Below are positions 54,601 to 63,151 of a DNA stretch of 64,000 nt, piece by piece. The notes beneath the pieces were generated by a model, which saw only the letters and a list, made by a program, of their open reading frames with translations, was not told the DNA's origin and ran no database searches. Every line of letters begins with the position of its first letter. Position 1 is the first letter of the stretch. The position numbers were made by a program, and so were the translations under genes. Where the stretch lies: positions 153,210 through 217,209 of the forward strand of contig JAIMFC010000003.1 of assembly GCA_019794795.1 (NCBI GenBank), in the 5' to 3' direction. The DNA is from Streptococcus gallolyticus. GTDB lineage: Bacteria; Bacillota; Bacilli; Lactobacillales; Streptococcaceae.

Positions 54601-55887
54601 ATGAAGATGGGATTTGATGAGAAAACATTTGTAGTAGAGATGGCCAAGCGACGTGAGCAGGAATTTCTGAAACGGATTAAGGACCATGATGACAAAATAG
54701 CTCCCACTATGCGCCAACACGGCTATAAACGGGTAGATAGCAGTGAGCGAACCGTTCTCTTTACCTTTGGAGAAATCACTTTTTCAAGAAATCGCTGGCG
54801 AAGAGGAAGAGAAACTCGCTACCCAGTGGACGAGTGGTTAGGTATAAAACCCTATATGCGCTATTCTCCTGAACTCATGTACCATATGGCAGAACACGCT
54901 TCTAAGTTATCTTATCGGGAAGTCTGTCGAACGATTCAAACCGCTTATGGTTTGGTAGTGACAAAGGATGCGGTTTTAAAAGCTGTTAAACTAGCAGAAC
55001 GACTCTTTGTGGAAAAGGAACAGTATCGCTTCTTACTAGAAGCAGAACAACCACAAAAACTCCAAGTAGATAAACTTTACCTGGAGGGAGATGGTGTGAT
55101 GGTCAAGACGACTTCGGGAGGAGATGAGCGACACAATACAGACTTAGCTCATTTTCTCATCCATACGGGAGTGAAGAAAGTTGGGAAAGACCGCTACATC
55201 CTACAAAACAAGCACGAGATTATCCATACCAATTACGATAAGGCACGAGAAGAACTCCTGGACTACCTTTACAACCACTTTGAAATAACCAATAAGACCA
55301 TCCTCATTACCAATTCAGATAATGGCAAAGGCTATACGAAACGTGTCTTTCAAGAGATTCAACAAGCACTTGGTATCAAACACCATGAACATTTCTGGGA
55401 TGCCTATCATTTAAACGAACAAGTCAAAGCTTTCCTGAAGTCCTATCCAATCATCCTAAAAGATTTAGCCTTTAAAGCTATCAAAACCCACCAGAGATCC
55501 TTACTTGAAACAGTCTTTGATACGGTAGAGACCTTGATTGAAACAGAAGATGAATACGACAAATACATAGCTTTTAAGCAAAAGCTTTTTAGAAATTTCA
55601 GGGACACCAGACCCTCTAAATTACGAGGCTTCACCTCAGGAGGAATCGGTGTTATGGAAAGCCAGCATCGCAAAGTGACGTACAGGATGAAACATCGTGG
55701 GATGTATTGGTCCATCAAAGGCGCTTGTGCTATGGCTAAAATGATTCTTTTGGAACGAATAGACCAACTGGACGACCTCTTTTTTGGAGACTGGAGACGA
55801 CAGTATCAGAAAGTCAAGGAGAGTAGACTGAGTGCTGGTCGTTTGATAAACCATTATCCACATGAGGCAGTGATTGTTAAGCGTTGA
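54601..55887 (+). CDS. ISLre2-family (TnGBS-type) DDE transposase
   Basis: A 428-residue transposase of the ISLre2/UPF0236 group. Characteristic parts: N-terminal TVLFTFGEITFSRNRWRRGR, zinc-free HTH region KLSYREVCRTIQTAYGLVVT, first catalytic stretch KLQVDKLYLEGDGVMVKTTS, second around ITNSDNGKGYTKRVFQEIQQ, and the C-terminal GVMESQHRKVTYRMKHRGMY, WSIKGACAMAKMI. It is the only recombinase in the element. No Shine-Dalgarno sequence precedes the ATG (ATATTATT instead), so translation is probably poor, a usual way to limit transposition. No IS ends of its own are convincing, so it serves the whole element. Confidence 0.9.
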   Translation: MKMGFDEKTFVVEMAKRREQEFLKRIKDHDDKIAPTMRQHGYKRVDSSERTVLFTFGEITFSRNRWRRGRETRYPVDEWLGIKPYMRYSPELMYHMAEHASKLSYREVCRTIQTAYGLVVTKDAVLKAVKLAERLFVEKEQYRFLLEAEQPQKLQVDKLYLEGDGVMVKTTSGGDERHNTDLAHFLIHTGVKKVGKDRYILQNKHEIIHTNYDKAREELLDYLYNHFEITNKTILITNSDNGKGYTKRVFQEIQQALGIKHHEHFWDAYHLNEQVKAFLKSYPIILKDLAFKAIKTHQRSLLETVFDTVETLIETEDEYDKYIAFKQKLFRNFRDTRPSKLRGFTSGGIGVMESQHRKVTYRMKHRGMYWSIKGACAMAKMILLERIDQLDDLFFGDWRRQYQKVKESRLSAGRLINHYPHEAVIVKR

Positions 55888-55967
55888 CTACAATAAATCT
55901 ATCATAGAACAACCGCTAAAAAAGCTATATTTTAGGGGCTGTTTGTCATGTATTTTAGGAAAAATAT

Positions 55968-56156
55968 TTGCCTTTTTTCCTAATCTGTGTTACAATAATA
56001 CTATTAAAAACGAAAAAAGGTGCAGAAGCGCGAACTTCTACACCACCGATTAAGACAAAACGAACCTTTGCTTAATCAGTCAAACAGTATTGTACCATGT
56101 AGTAAACAATATCGTCAAGACTGAAGCAGAGGAAAACCTTTGTTTCAGTCTTTTTT
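55968..56156 (+). ncRNA. Candidate 154-nt small RNA at the right end
   Basis: TTGCCT (55968-55973), 17 bases, extended -10 TGTTACAAT (55988-55996) make a strong promoter with no open reading frame behind it. The predicted RNA (about 56003-56156) folds into GGTGCAGAAG/CTTCTACACC (56019-56044), GATTAAG/CTTAATC (56048-56077) and a 14-bp intrinsic terminator GACTGAAGCAGAGG/CCTTTGTTTCAGTC plus six Ts (56119-56156). It ends 49 bases before the right inverted repeat. Function unknown; control of transposition or of copy number are possible roles. Confidence 0.55.
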
Positions 56157-56204
56157 GGAAGTAAAGAACCTAGAGTTTTCTTAGGTTATAAGGGATGATT
56201 GAGC

Positions 56205-56228
56205 TTTCCCGAAAATTCAGACACATAC
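56205..56228 (+). repeat. Right terminal inverted repeat of the element
   Basis: Begins TTTCCCGAAAA and ends GACACATAC; its complement matches the left end at 19 of 24 positions. Confidence 0.88.
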
Positions 56229-56237
56229 GGAGTAAGT
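56229..56237 (+). repeat. Right 9-bp target-site duplication
   Basis: GGAGTAAGT, identical to 27034-27042. Confidence 0.9.
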
Positions 56238-56244
56238 ACCGAAC

Positions 56245-56272
56245 TTGCATAAGCTGAAAATTATGGTATAAT
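56245..56272 (+). promoter_or_regulatory. Promoter of the SRP RNA gene
   Basis: TTGCAT (56245-56250), 16 bases, TATAAT (56267-56272). The end of the mobile element lies exactly 16 bases before the -35 box, so the core promoter is untouched but everything upstream of -51 has been replaced. Confidence 0.8.
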
Positions 56273-56279
56273 ACTCTAT

Positions 56280-56355
56280 GGAGCAACATTTGCGCGTGAA
56301 GCGGGTCAGGGGAGGAATCCAGCAGCCCTAAGCGATGTCAGGTGTGTGCTCTTTT
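56280..56355 (+). ncRNA. ffs: Small signal recognition particle RNA (scRNA)
   Basis: The conserved SRP domain IV core GGTCAGGGGAGGAATCCAGC followed by AGCCCTAAGC is present at 56304-56332, closed by pairing of GAGCA (56281) with TGCTC (56347-56351) and ending in TTTTGCTTT. The size of about 75 nt is short, like the bacterial SRP RNAs of the 4.5S type. It binds Ffh to target membrane and secreted proteins. Confidence 0.9.
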
Positions 56356-56400
56356 GCTTTATGAAAATTTCTTGAAAATGTGTAAAAATTAACGAACTAC

Positions 56401-56429
56401 TTGAAAAATCGCGTGTAAAGCGGTATCAT
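56401..56429 (+). promoter_or_regulatory. pgi promoter
   Basis: TTGAAA (56401-56406), 17 bases, TATCAT (56424-56429). Confidence 0.6.
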
Positions 56430-56457
56430 AGAATAGATTCAAAAATGGAGGATTACT

Positions 56458-57807
56458 ATGGCACATATTAAATTTGACTACTCTAAGGTCTTGGACCAAT
56501 TTGTAGCACCACATGAGTTGGACTACCTACAAATGCACGTAACTGCTGCGGATGCAGCTTTGCGTGAAGGTACTGGACAAGGAGCTGAAATGTTGGGGTG
56601 GTTGGACCTTCCTGAAAATTACGACAAGGAAGAGTTTGCTCGCATCCAAGAAGCTGCTAAAAAAATTCAATCAGATAGTGAAGTTCTCGTTGTTATCGGT
56701 ATCGGTGGTTCATACCTTGGCGCACGTGCGGCAATCGACTTCTTGAACACATCATTTGTGAACTTACAGACTGCTGAAGAGCGTAAAGCACCACAAATCC
56801 TTTATGCAGGAAATTCAATTTCTTCAAACTACCTTGCAGACCTTGTAGAATATGTAAAAGACAAAGACTTCTCAGTTAACGTTATTTCTAAATCAGGTAC
56901 AACGACTGAGCCAGCTATTGCTTTCCGTGTCTTCAAAGAACTTTTGGTTGAAAAATACGGTAAAGAAGAAGCGAATAAACGTATCTACGCAACAACTGAC
57001 CGCGTAAAAGGTGCTGTAAAAGTTGAAGCAGATGCTAACGGTTGGGAAACATTTGTTGTTCCAGATAGCGTAGGTGGACGCTTTACAGTATTGACTGCTG
57101 TAGGTCTCTTGCCAATCGCAGCTTCTGGCGCTGATATTACAAAATTGATGGAAGGTGCTAACGACGCTCGTAAGCAATATTCATCAAACAAGATTTCAGA
57201 AAATGAATCTTACCAATACGCAGTTGTCCGTAACATCCTTTACAGAAAAGGGTATGTGACAGAAGTTCTTGCTAACTATGAGCCATCTCTCCAATACTTC
57301 TCAGAGTGGTGGAAACAATTGGCAGGTGAGTCAGAAGGTAAAGACCAAAAAGGTATCTACCCAACTTCAGCCAACTTCTCAACAGACTTGCACTCACTTG
57401 GACAATTTATCCAAGAAGGCTACCGCAACATGTTTGAAACAGTTGTTCGTGTAGAAAGACCACGCAAGAACATCACAATTCCAACTGAAGAAGCAGACTT
57501 GGATGGTCTTGGTTACCTCCAAGGTAAAGACGTTGACTTTGTAAACAAAAAAGCAACAGACGGTGTTCTCCTTGCTCACACAGACGGTGGCGTGCCAAAT
57601 ATGTTTGTGACACTTCCACAACAAGACGAGTACACACTTGGTTATGTAATTTACTTCTTCGAATTGGCTATCGGTCTTTCAGGTTACCTCAACGGTGTTA
57701 ACCCATTTGACCAGCCAGGTGTTGAAGCTTACAAGAAAAACATGTTTGCTCTTCTTGGCAAACCAGGATTTGAAGAACTTGCAGCAGAATTGAATGCACG
57801 TTTGTAA
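56458..57807 (+). CDS. pgi: Glucose-6-phosphate isomerase
   Basis: A 449-residue glycolytic isomerase. Family signatures [40 protein letters not shown] (sugar phosphate loop) and the C-terminal region [20 protein letters not shown] are intact. Length and N-terminus ([20 protein letters not shown]) fit streptococcal enzymes. Highly codon-biased, as expected for an abundant enzyme. GGAGG precedes the ATG; own promoter and terminator. Confidence 0.97.
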   Translation: MAHIKFDYSKVLDQFVAPHELDYLQMHVTAADAALREGTGQGAEMLGWLDLPENYDKEEFARIQEAAKKIQSDSEVLVVIGIGGSYLGARAAIDFLNTSFVNLQTAEERKAPQILYAGNSISSNYLADLVEYVKDKDFSVNVISKSGTTTEPAIAFRVFKELLVEKYGKEEANKRIYATTDRVKGAVKVEADANGWETFVVPDSVGGRFTVLTAVGLLPIAASGADITKLMEGANDARKQYSSNKISENESYQYAVVRNILYRKGYVTEVLANYEPSLQYFSEWWKQLAGESEGKDQKGIYPTSANFSTDLHSLGQFIQEGYRNMFETVVRVERPRKNITIPTEEADLDGLGYLQGKDVDFVNKKATDGVLLAHTDGGVPNMFVTLPQQDEYTLGYVIYFFELAIGLSGYLNGVNPFDQPGVEAYKKNMFALLGKPGFEELAAELNARL

Positions 57808-57817
57808 TTAGATGATG

Positions 57818-57847
57818 AAAACTCAACTAGAAATGGTTGAGTTTTTT
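57818..57847 (+). terminator. Terminator after pgi
   Basis: AAAACTCAAC-TAGAAATG-GTTGAGTTTTTT, a perfect 10-bp stem with T tract. Confidence 0.85.
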
Positions 57848-57908
57848 AATTTCTGATTAGTCAACTAAATTTTTTCATTCTTTAAAAAAGTGTGTCTTAA
57901 TTATTTTT

Positions 57909-57926
57909 TGGAAGCGTTTTATAATG
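57909..57926 (+). promoter_or_regulatory. cre-like site at the glucitol operon promoter
   Basis: TTGGAAGCGTTTTAT (57909-57923) fits the CcpA cre consensus WTGNAARCGNWWWCAW except for the final CA, and overlaps TATAAT (57921-57926), the likely -10 box. This suggests catabolite repression by glucose. Confidence 0.55.
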
Positions 57927-57964
57927 AGAAAGTAAATAAAACATAGATCATCAAGGAGGATGAA

Positions 57965-58765
57965 ATGGCAGATTGGTTAAATATTGCTGGGAAGACAGTT
58001 GTGGTAACAGGAGCATCTTCTGGAATCGGTAAAGCGATTGTAGATGAACTCTTGGAGTTGGGTGTCAATGTCGCTAACTTTGACATTACCGATAATGGAG
58101 AGACGCATGAGCATCTGTTGTTCCAAAAAGTGGATGTGACCTCTCGTGAACAAGTGGAAGCTGCGGTAGCGGCAACGGTAGAGCATTTTGGCACCATTGA
58201 TGCAGTGGTCAACAATGCTGGCATCAATGTTCCTCGTCTCTTGATTGATCCAAAAGATCCACATGGAAAATATGAACTGGACGACGCAACCTTTGATAAA
58301 ATCACCATGATTAACCAAAAAGGCTTGTACTTGGTCAGTCAAGCTGTCGGTCGTATCTTGGTCGAAAAGAAAAATGGGGTCATTATCAACATGGCATCTG
58401 AAGCTGGATTGGAAGGTTCGGAAGGTCAAAGTGCCTACGCTGCAACAAAAGCTGCAGTCTATAGTTACACTCGCTCATGGGCAAAAGAACTTGGTAAATA
58501 CAATGTCCGTGTAGTGGGAATTGCGCCTGGTATCATGGAAGCGACAGGTCTTCGGACGCTTGCTTATGAGGAAGCACTCGGCTATACTAGAGGAAAGAAC
58601 GTAGACGAAATCCGTGAGGGCTATGCTTCCACCAGCACAACGCCGCTTGGTCGAAGTGGTAAATTAAGTGAAGTAGCAGATTTGGTGGCTTATTACATTT
58701 CAGATCGGTCTAGCTACATCACAGGGATCACAATCAATGTGGCAGGTGGGAAAACGCGCGGATAA
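57965..58765 (+). CDS. srlD: Sorbitol-6-phosphate 2-dehydrogenase
   Basis: A 266-residue short-chain dehydrogenase with cofactor motif TGASSGIGKAI and active-site YAATKAA; residues such as NNAGINVPRLLIDPKDPHGK and GKTRG at the end fit the sorbitol-6-phosphate dehydrogenase subgroup. It turns glucitol 6-phosphate, made by the PTS encoded downstream, into fructose 6-phosphate. AAGGAGG precedes the ATG. First gene of the glucitol operon. Confidence 0.9.
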   Translation: MADWLNIAGKTVVVTGASSGIGKAIVDELLELGVNVANFDITDNGETHEHLLFQKVDVTSREQVEAAVAATVEHFGTIDAVVNNAGINVPRLLIDPKDPHGKYELDDATFDKITMINQKGLYLVSQAVGRILVEKKNGVIINMASEAGLEGSEGQSAYAATKAAVYSYTRSWAKELGKYNVRVVGIAPGIMEATGLRTLAYEEALGYTRGKNVDEIREGYASTSTTPLGRSGKLSEVADLVAYYISDRSSYITGITINVAGGKTRG

Positions 58766-58787
58766 AATAGCATAAAGGGGTGAAAGA

Positions 58788-60653
58788 GTGGCAATTATCA
58801 ATCGTTGGTATCGTATCTTAGAAACATTGGTCGCTCGGCATCGTGTTAGTTTTGAAGAGATGCGAAGCGATTTGAAGATTAGCGCTGCTACTTTACAAAA
58901 GTCCATCGAGCAGTTAAATGATATACTGGATGCTGATTTGCAGATTCGCTTGGAAGATAATTTTCTCTCGTTAGAAGTTTACGATTACCATCGTTTGGAG
59001 GAAATTCTTGCGGGCAGTCTGCGCAAGGAAAGTGATTTCAATTCGTCCAGTAAGCGTTCGTCTTATCTCATCAAGCGACTCATTCAAAGTCCCGATCCGC
59101 TCTTAATTGATGATTTGGCTGAGGAAATTGGTGTGAGTCGAACGACCATCAATAAGGACTTAAAACATGTCAAAGCCATAGCCGAGCCTTTTCACATTGA
59201 CATCTCGGGTAAGCCCAACCGAGGCTTGGGGGTGAAGGGGACAGAATTACAGCTTCGGTTGTTCTATCTTCACTATGTCTATCGTTATTTTGATTCGGCG
59301 GTGCTGACCGAAGAAAGTGATGCCATTTTAGAGCAATTATATCAGACATATAAGTTACCTAAAAAGACGCAGGAGTTGTTGTCAAAAGTGATTTCCATCA
59401 CTGTGGCACGCATCAAACGGCATCGTTTTTTGGGTGAAACCATTCCCTTCTACACTAACGAGCTAGCGGATTCGGAGATTATGGCTGAGCTGATTTACCA
59501 CCTGGAATTCACCTACCACTTGTCTTTGAGCCAATTTGAGCAGGATTTTATTAGTTTTCCTCTCAATACGCAGTACATTGACAGCCTAGCCTATCAGCCG
59601 ATTGATGAAGCTGGGTTGGAAAATCTTTATATGAAAATGGTTAAACGGGTCAAGGATAGCTTAGGAGTTCACTTTGACGAGCATCGTCTCTACACGGAGA
59701 TGAGGTCACATCTAAAATTTCTCATCAATCGCTTGATTTTCCATGTACAGGCTAACGATCTCTTTCACGGGGAAATTCAAAGCAATTATCCTTTGGCATT
59801 TGAAATGGCAAAGGTAGCTGCGAGTGTTCTAGAAGAACATCTTGGCGGCAGAGTGGAACCAGCGGAATTGAGTTATCTAGCCCTCTATTTTGAGATGGTG
59901 CTGCGTGGAAATGAGCAAGTTGGGCCAAGCGTACAAAGAAAAATTGCAGTTGTTTGTACCACTGGTCGCGGCACCGCAAATATGATTTGTCGGCAGTTGA
60001 CAAGGGTTTTAGGGCAGGATATTGCCATCACCCAGTATTCAGAGGAAGAATTCGATCCGCTGGATAGCGACGATTATTTCGCGATTTTCACGACAATTCC
60101 ATTGAAATTCAGTGGCAAAAAATCGCCCGTGATTCAGATTACGAATTTGTTTGACGATCAATGGCTGCAAAACGAGTGGCAACGCGTCAATCGCTACCAC
60201 CAAAAAAATCTTGAAACGCTGACGTTGAAATTTGTTCGTTTGCCAAAAGAATCCAGCTACCAGGCCTATCTGGGTACCATGTGTCGCATGCTCGATGAGC
60301 AAGGTTTGGTGGACAAGAAATTTGCGGAGCGCATTCTTGAGCGAGAGGAAAAACAATCGACCATTTTTGGCAATGGCATCGGCTTTCCTCACACCATCAA
60401 TCAGCAGTCATCTCAGACCATTTTGATGGTCGGAGTGATGGAAGAGCCGCACGAGGAACAAAATCAAGCCTTGGAATTCATTTTCTTGGTGGCGATTCCA
60501 CAAAAAGTGGAGCACCAGATGGAGACAGAATTGTTGGAACTCTATGATGATATTTTCCGTATCGCGGGAGATGACAATTTGAAATCTGAGCTAAGAAACA
60601 TTCAGACAGAGTCGGAATTGTTGGCATTAAGCAGAAGTAAAGGAGTATTTTAA
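58788..60653 (+). CDS. gutR: PRD-containing transcription regulator of the glucitol operon
   Basis: A 621-residue BglG/MtlR-type activator. Order: two N-terminal HTH domains (IDDLAEEIGVSRTTINKDLK near residue 105), two PTS regulation domains about 180-395, an EIIB-like segment (AVVCTTGRGTANMICRQL near 387) and a C-terminal EIIA-like domain about 490-615 with the phosphorylatable histidine in FGNGIGFPHTINQQ. Phosphorylation by the PTS would tune activity to sugar supply. Start is GTG after AAAGGGGTGAAAG. Located between the dehydrogenase and gutM. Confidence 0.88.
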   Translation: MAIINRWYRILETLVARHRVSFEEMRSDLKISAATLQKSIEQLNDILDADLQIRLEDNFLSLEVYDYHRLEEILAGSLRKESDFNSSSKRSSYLIKRLIQSPDPLLIDDLAEEIGVSRTTINKDLKHVKAIAEPFHIDISGKPNRGLGVKGTELQLRLFYLHYVYRYFDSAVLTEESDAILEQLYQTYKLPKKTQELLSKVISITVARIKRHRFLGETIPFYTNELADSEIMAELIYHLEFTYHLSLSQFEQDFISFPLNTQYIDSLAYQPIDEAGLENLYMKMVKRVKDSLGVHFDEHRLYTEMRSHLKFLINRLIFHVQANDLFHGEIQSNYPLAFEMAKVAASVLEEHLGGRVEPAELSYLALYFEMVLRGNEQVGPSVQRKIAVVCTTGRGTANMICRQLTRVLGQDIAITQYSEEEFDPLDSDDYFAIFTTIPLKFSGKKSPVIQITNLFDDQWLQNEWQRVNRYHQKNLETLTLKFVRLPKESSYQAYLGTMCRMLDEQGLVDKKFAERILEREEKQSTIFGNGIGFPHTINQQSSQTILMVGVMEEPHEEQNQALEFIFLVAIPQKVEHQMETELLELYDDIFRIAGDDNLKSELRNIQTESELLALSRSKGVF

Positions 60654-61133
60654 ATGAATGTTATGTTAGTCTTTGGGGCCTTTTGTATCGCTGCCTATGC
60701 CTTGCAAATTGTCTTTGGAATGCAACAACTCAAGCATTTTAATACAACTTATGGTGAATTGAGACGTCTTGGGCGGGTAGCCATTGGACGTCGTTCTGGA
60801 AAAGTTCGCTCGGGAACCATTGTCATGTTTGCCGTGGACAAGGATGGAAAGGCGCTCGCAGCCAAGAAAATGCAGGGCGTAACCGTTCTAGCCAAGTTCA
60901 AAGACATGCCAGCTTATGTTGGACAAGATATTCATTATTTTGATAAATACAATCCGCTGGTCCGCAAGGAAAATGAACTCTTACAAATTGCCATCGAAGA
61001 CGCACGCGAAGTCTTTCTCCGCGGTGAAGCGGGCAACTATGAGGACGTTCCGAAATACGCTTCGGCCTTGGGCCTCAAAACCAATGCGAAATTGCTAGCG
61101 ACTCGTTTAAAATTACAATTTAAAAAATCATAA
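60654..61133 (+). CDS. gutM: Glucitol operon activator GutM
   Basis: A 159-residue GutM/SrlM-family protein with one N-terminal membrane helix (MLVFGAFCIAAYALQIVFGM) and the family segment YGELRRLGRVAIGRRSGKVR. In enterobacteria GutM enhances operon expression. It begins immediately after the regulator stop, with AAAGGAG in the end of that gene. Confidence 0.88.
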   Translation: MNVMLVFGAFCIAAYALQIVFGMQQLKHFNTTYGELRRLGRVAIGRRSGKVRSGTIVMFAVDKDGKALAAKKMQGVTVLAKFKDMPAYVGQDIHYFDKYNPLVRKENELLQIAIEDAREVFLRGEAGNYEDVPKYASALGLKTNAKLLATRLKLQFKKS

Positions 61134-61165
61134 ACCGAGCAAGTGCTCGAAAAAAGGAGTAAAAC

Positions 61166-61708
61166 ATGGATTACATTATTAAATTTGCGGAAGGCTTTAT
61201 GAGCCTCTTTCAATCCGGTGCCGAAACCTTCATCAGCTGGATGACAGGGATTGTGCCAGTCGTTCTCATGCTGTTGGTGGCCATGAATGCCTTGATTGCT
61301 CTTTTGGGAGAAGACAAGGTCAATAAATTGGCCCAAGTATCAGCCAAAAATCCAGTCAGTCGCTACATGATTTTGCCATTCATCTCTGCTTTTATGCTCG
61401 GAAATCCAATGGCTATCTCAATGGGGCGCTTTATGCCAGAATTTTACAAGCCAAGCTACGTGGCTTCTCAAATGCAATTTTGTCATACTTCAAACGGGGT
61501 TTTCCCTCACATCAATCCAGGTGAACTCTTCGTTTGGCTCGGTATTGCATCTGGTGTAGAAGCCTTGGGACTTAGCACCATGGATTTAGCGATTCGTTAC
61601 ATGTTGGTCGGTATTATCATGAACTTCTTTGCAGGTTGGATTACTGACTTTACGACTGCTTGGGTATGTAAACAACAAGGTGTGACCCTTAGCAAAACAT
61701 TGAACTAG
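61166..61708 (+). CDS. srlA: PTS glucitol/sorbitol EIIC component
   Basis: A 180-residue membrane component of the Gut family PTS (AEGFMSLFQSGAETFISWMT, LPFISAFMLGNPMAISMGRF, FPHINPGELFVWLGIASGVE). Together with SrlE and SrlB it imports and phosphorylates glucitol. AAAAAGGAG precedes the start. Confidence 0.92.
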   Translation: MDYIIKFAEGFMSLFQSGAETFISWMTGIVPVVLMLLVAMNALIALLGEDKVNKLAQVSAKNPVSRYMILPFISAFMLGNPMAISMGRFMPEFYKPSYVASQMQFCHTSNGVFPHINPGELFVWLGIASGVEALGLSTMDLAIRYMLVGIIMNFFAGWITDFTTAWVCKQQGVTLSKTLN

Positions 61709-61729
61709 GATAGAATGAGGAGAAAAATC

Positions 61730-62731
61730 ATGGCATATAATAGCATTAAAGTTGTCAAAGGTAGTGGCGGATTTGGTGGACCACTTGTTATCACGCCGAC
61801 AGAAGCAAAACACAAATTCATCTACATCACTGGTGGCGGTGAAAAGCCAGAAATCGTGGATAAAATCGTCGAATTGACAGGGATGGAAGCGGTCAATGGC
61901 TTCAAAACTTCTATTCCAGATGAAGAAATTGCCCTTGCTATCGTTGACTGTGGTGGTACCCTTCGTTGTGGCATTTACCCTAAAAAAGGTATTCCAACCA
62001 TCAACATCGTAGCAACTGGTAAATCAGGTCCCTTGGCCCAATACATCACGGAAGAAATATATGTATCAGCTGTCGGTGTGGACCAAATTTCTGCGACGGG
62101 TGAAACAGCAGCAGTGGCGAGCGCTACAGCAGAGCCAGTTGCGGAAGCAGCGAAAACAGGCACCTACGATACATCTAAGAAAATCACCGAGCAGCGTGCA
62201 GAAAAGAGCCTGGTCGCTCGAATCGGTATGGGTGCTGGGAAAGTCGTTGCTATCTTTAACCAAGCAGCACGCGATGCCATCCAAACCATGCTCAACACAA
62301 TCCTACCTTTCATGGCCTTTGTATCACTCCTAATTGGGATCATCAATGGCTCTGGCGTGGGGAACTGGATTGCTAAACTCATGGTTCCACTTGCAGGAAA
62401 TATCTGGGGCTTGGTTATCATTGGTTTCATCTGTTCCTTGCCATTCTTGTCTCCGCTCTTAGGCCCTGGTGCAGTTATTTCGCAAATCATCGGTACCTTG
62501 ATCGGTGTGGAAATCGGAAAAGGCAATATTCCGCCACAAATGGCGCTTCCAGCCCTCTTTGCCATCAATACGCAAAATGGTTGTGACTTTATCCCAGTGG
62601 CACTTGGTTTGTCAGAAGCTGAATCTGAAACTGTTGAAGTCGGAGTTCCATCTGTTCTCTACTCTCGTTTCTTGAGTGGTGTACCACGTGTTATTGTTGC
62701 TTGGATTGCAAGTATTGGTTTGTATCAATAA
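61730..62731 (+). CDS. srlE: PTS glucitol/sorbitol EIIBC component
   Basis: A 333-residue protein. The EIIB part (first 110 residues) has the phosphocysteine region [20 protein letters not shown]; after a flexible alanine-rich linker, four or more membrane segments form the second half of the channel ([40 protein letters not shown]). ATG 61730 follows GAGGAG; an earlier start would add five residues. Confidence 0.93.
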   Translation: MAYNSIKVVKGSGGFGGPLVITPTEAKHKFIYITGGGEKPEIVDKIVELTGMEAVNGFKTSIPDEEIALAIVDCGGTLRCGIYPKKGIPTINIVATGKSGPLAQYITEEIYVSAVGVDQISATGETAAVASATAEPVAEAAKTGTYDTSKKITEQRAEKSLVARIGMGAGKVVAIFNQAARDAIQTMLNTILPFMAFVSLLIGIINGSGVGNWIAKLMVPLAGNIWGLVIIGFICSLPFLSPLLGPGAVISQIIGTLIGVEIGKGNIPPQMALPALFAINTQNGCDFIPVALGLSEAESETVEVGVPSVLYSRFLSGVPRVIVAWIASIGLYQ

Positions 62732-62775
62732 GCCTACATGTTACTTGCTGAAATAAAAAAGAAAAGAGAAAACTC

Positions 62776-63141
62776 ATGTCAACAATTTTTGAAACACGGA
62801 TCAAAGCTATTGGTCCAGAAGCTGAAAATATGATTGAAGAAGCCGGCATGTTCATCCTGTTTGGAGACGGCGCGCCGGATGATTTGGCCCAATACTGCTT
62901 TACCATTGATAATAAAGAAGTCAACGGTGAAATTCAACCTGGTGGTCAACTGCTGATTGATGGACATGCTTATCCCATCACAGCTGTTGGAAATGTTGTT
63001 GAAAAAAATCTGTCAGCCTTGGGACATATTACGGTCTCTCTTGATGGTTCGCTAGAAAGTAGCCTTCCAGGAACGCTCCATGTAGATGTAGATGATGTAC
63101 CAGTTTTGAAAGAAGGGGCCTTAATTCAAATTGTTGCGTAA
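62776..63141 (+). CDS. srlB: PTS glucitol/sorbitol EIIA component
   Basis: A 121-residue cytoplasmic EIIA of the Gut family (FILFGDGAPDDLAQYCFTID, GGQLLIDGHAYPITAVGNVV with the phosphohistidine region, LGHITVSLDG). It passes phosphate from HPr to SrlE. The stop overlaps the ribosome site of the next gene. Confidence 0.92.
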   Translation: MSTIFETRIKAIGPEAENMIEEAGMFILFGDGAPDDLAQYCFTIDNKEVNGEIQPGGQLLIDGHAYPITAVGNVVEKNLSALGHITVSLDGSLESSLPGTLHVDVDDVPVLKEGALIQIVA

Positions 63142-63151
63142 GGAGACAGCC

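Larger units (their letters stand above)
27043..56228 (+). mobile_element. TnGBS-like integrative and conjugative element (29.2 kb)
   Basis: The element is bounded by inverted repeats 27043-27066 and 56205-56228 and by the 9-bp direct repeat GGAGTAAGT. It holds a RepA_N-type initiator, a complete-looking Gram-positive type IV secretion set, coupling protein, MobC and relaxase, three LPxTG proteins and, as last gene, an ISLre2-type DDE transposase. I see no tyrosine or serine integrase and no excisionase. Its right end is 16 bp from the -35 box of the SRP RNA gene. All of this agrees with what is known of TnGBS elements from S. agalactiae, which transpose upstream of sigma-A promoters. I see no frameshift in any core gene, so it may be active. 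Confidence 0.88.

Noticed and set aside
54601..55887. Independent ISLre2 insertion sequence sitting inside an integrase-type element
   Set aside because: No convincing inverted repeats or target duplication immediately flank this gene, whereas repeats and a 9-bp duplication flank the whole 29 kb unit, and no other recombinase is present.
27000..56300. Integration into a tRNA or rRNA gene end by a site-specific integrase
   Set aside because: No tRNA or rRNA gene occurs at either border; the only RNA gene nearby is ffs, and the insertion lies in front of its promoter, not in its 3' end.
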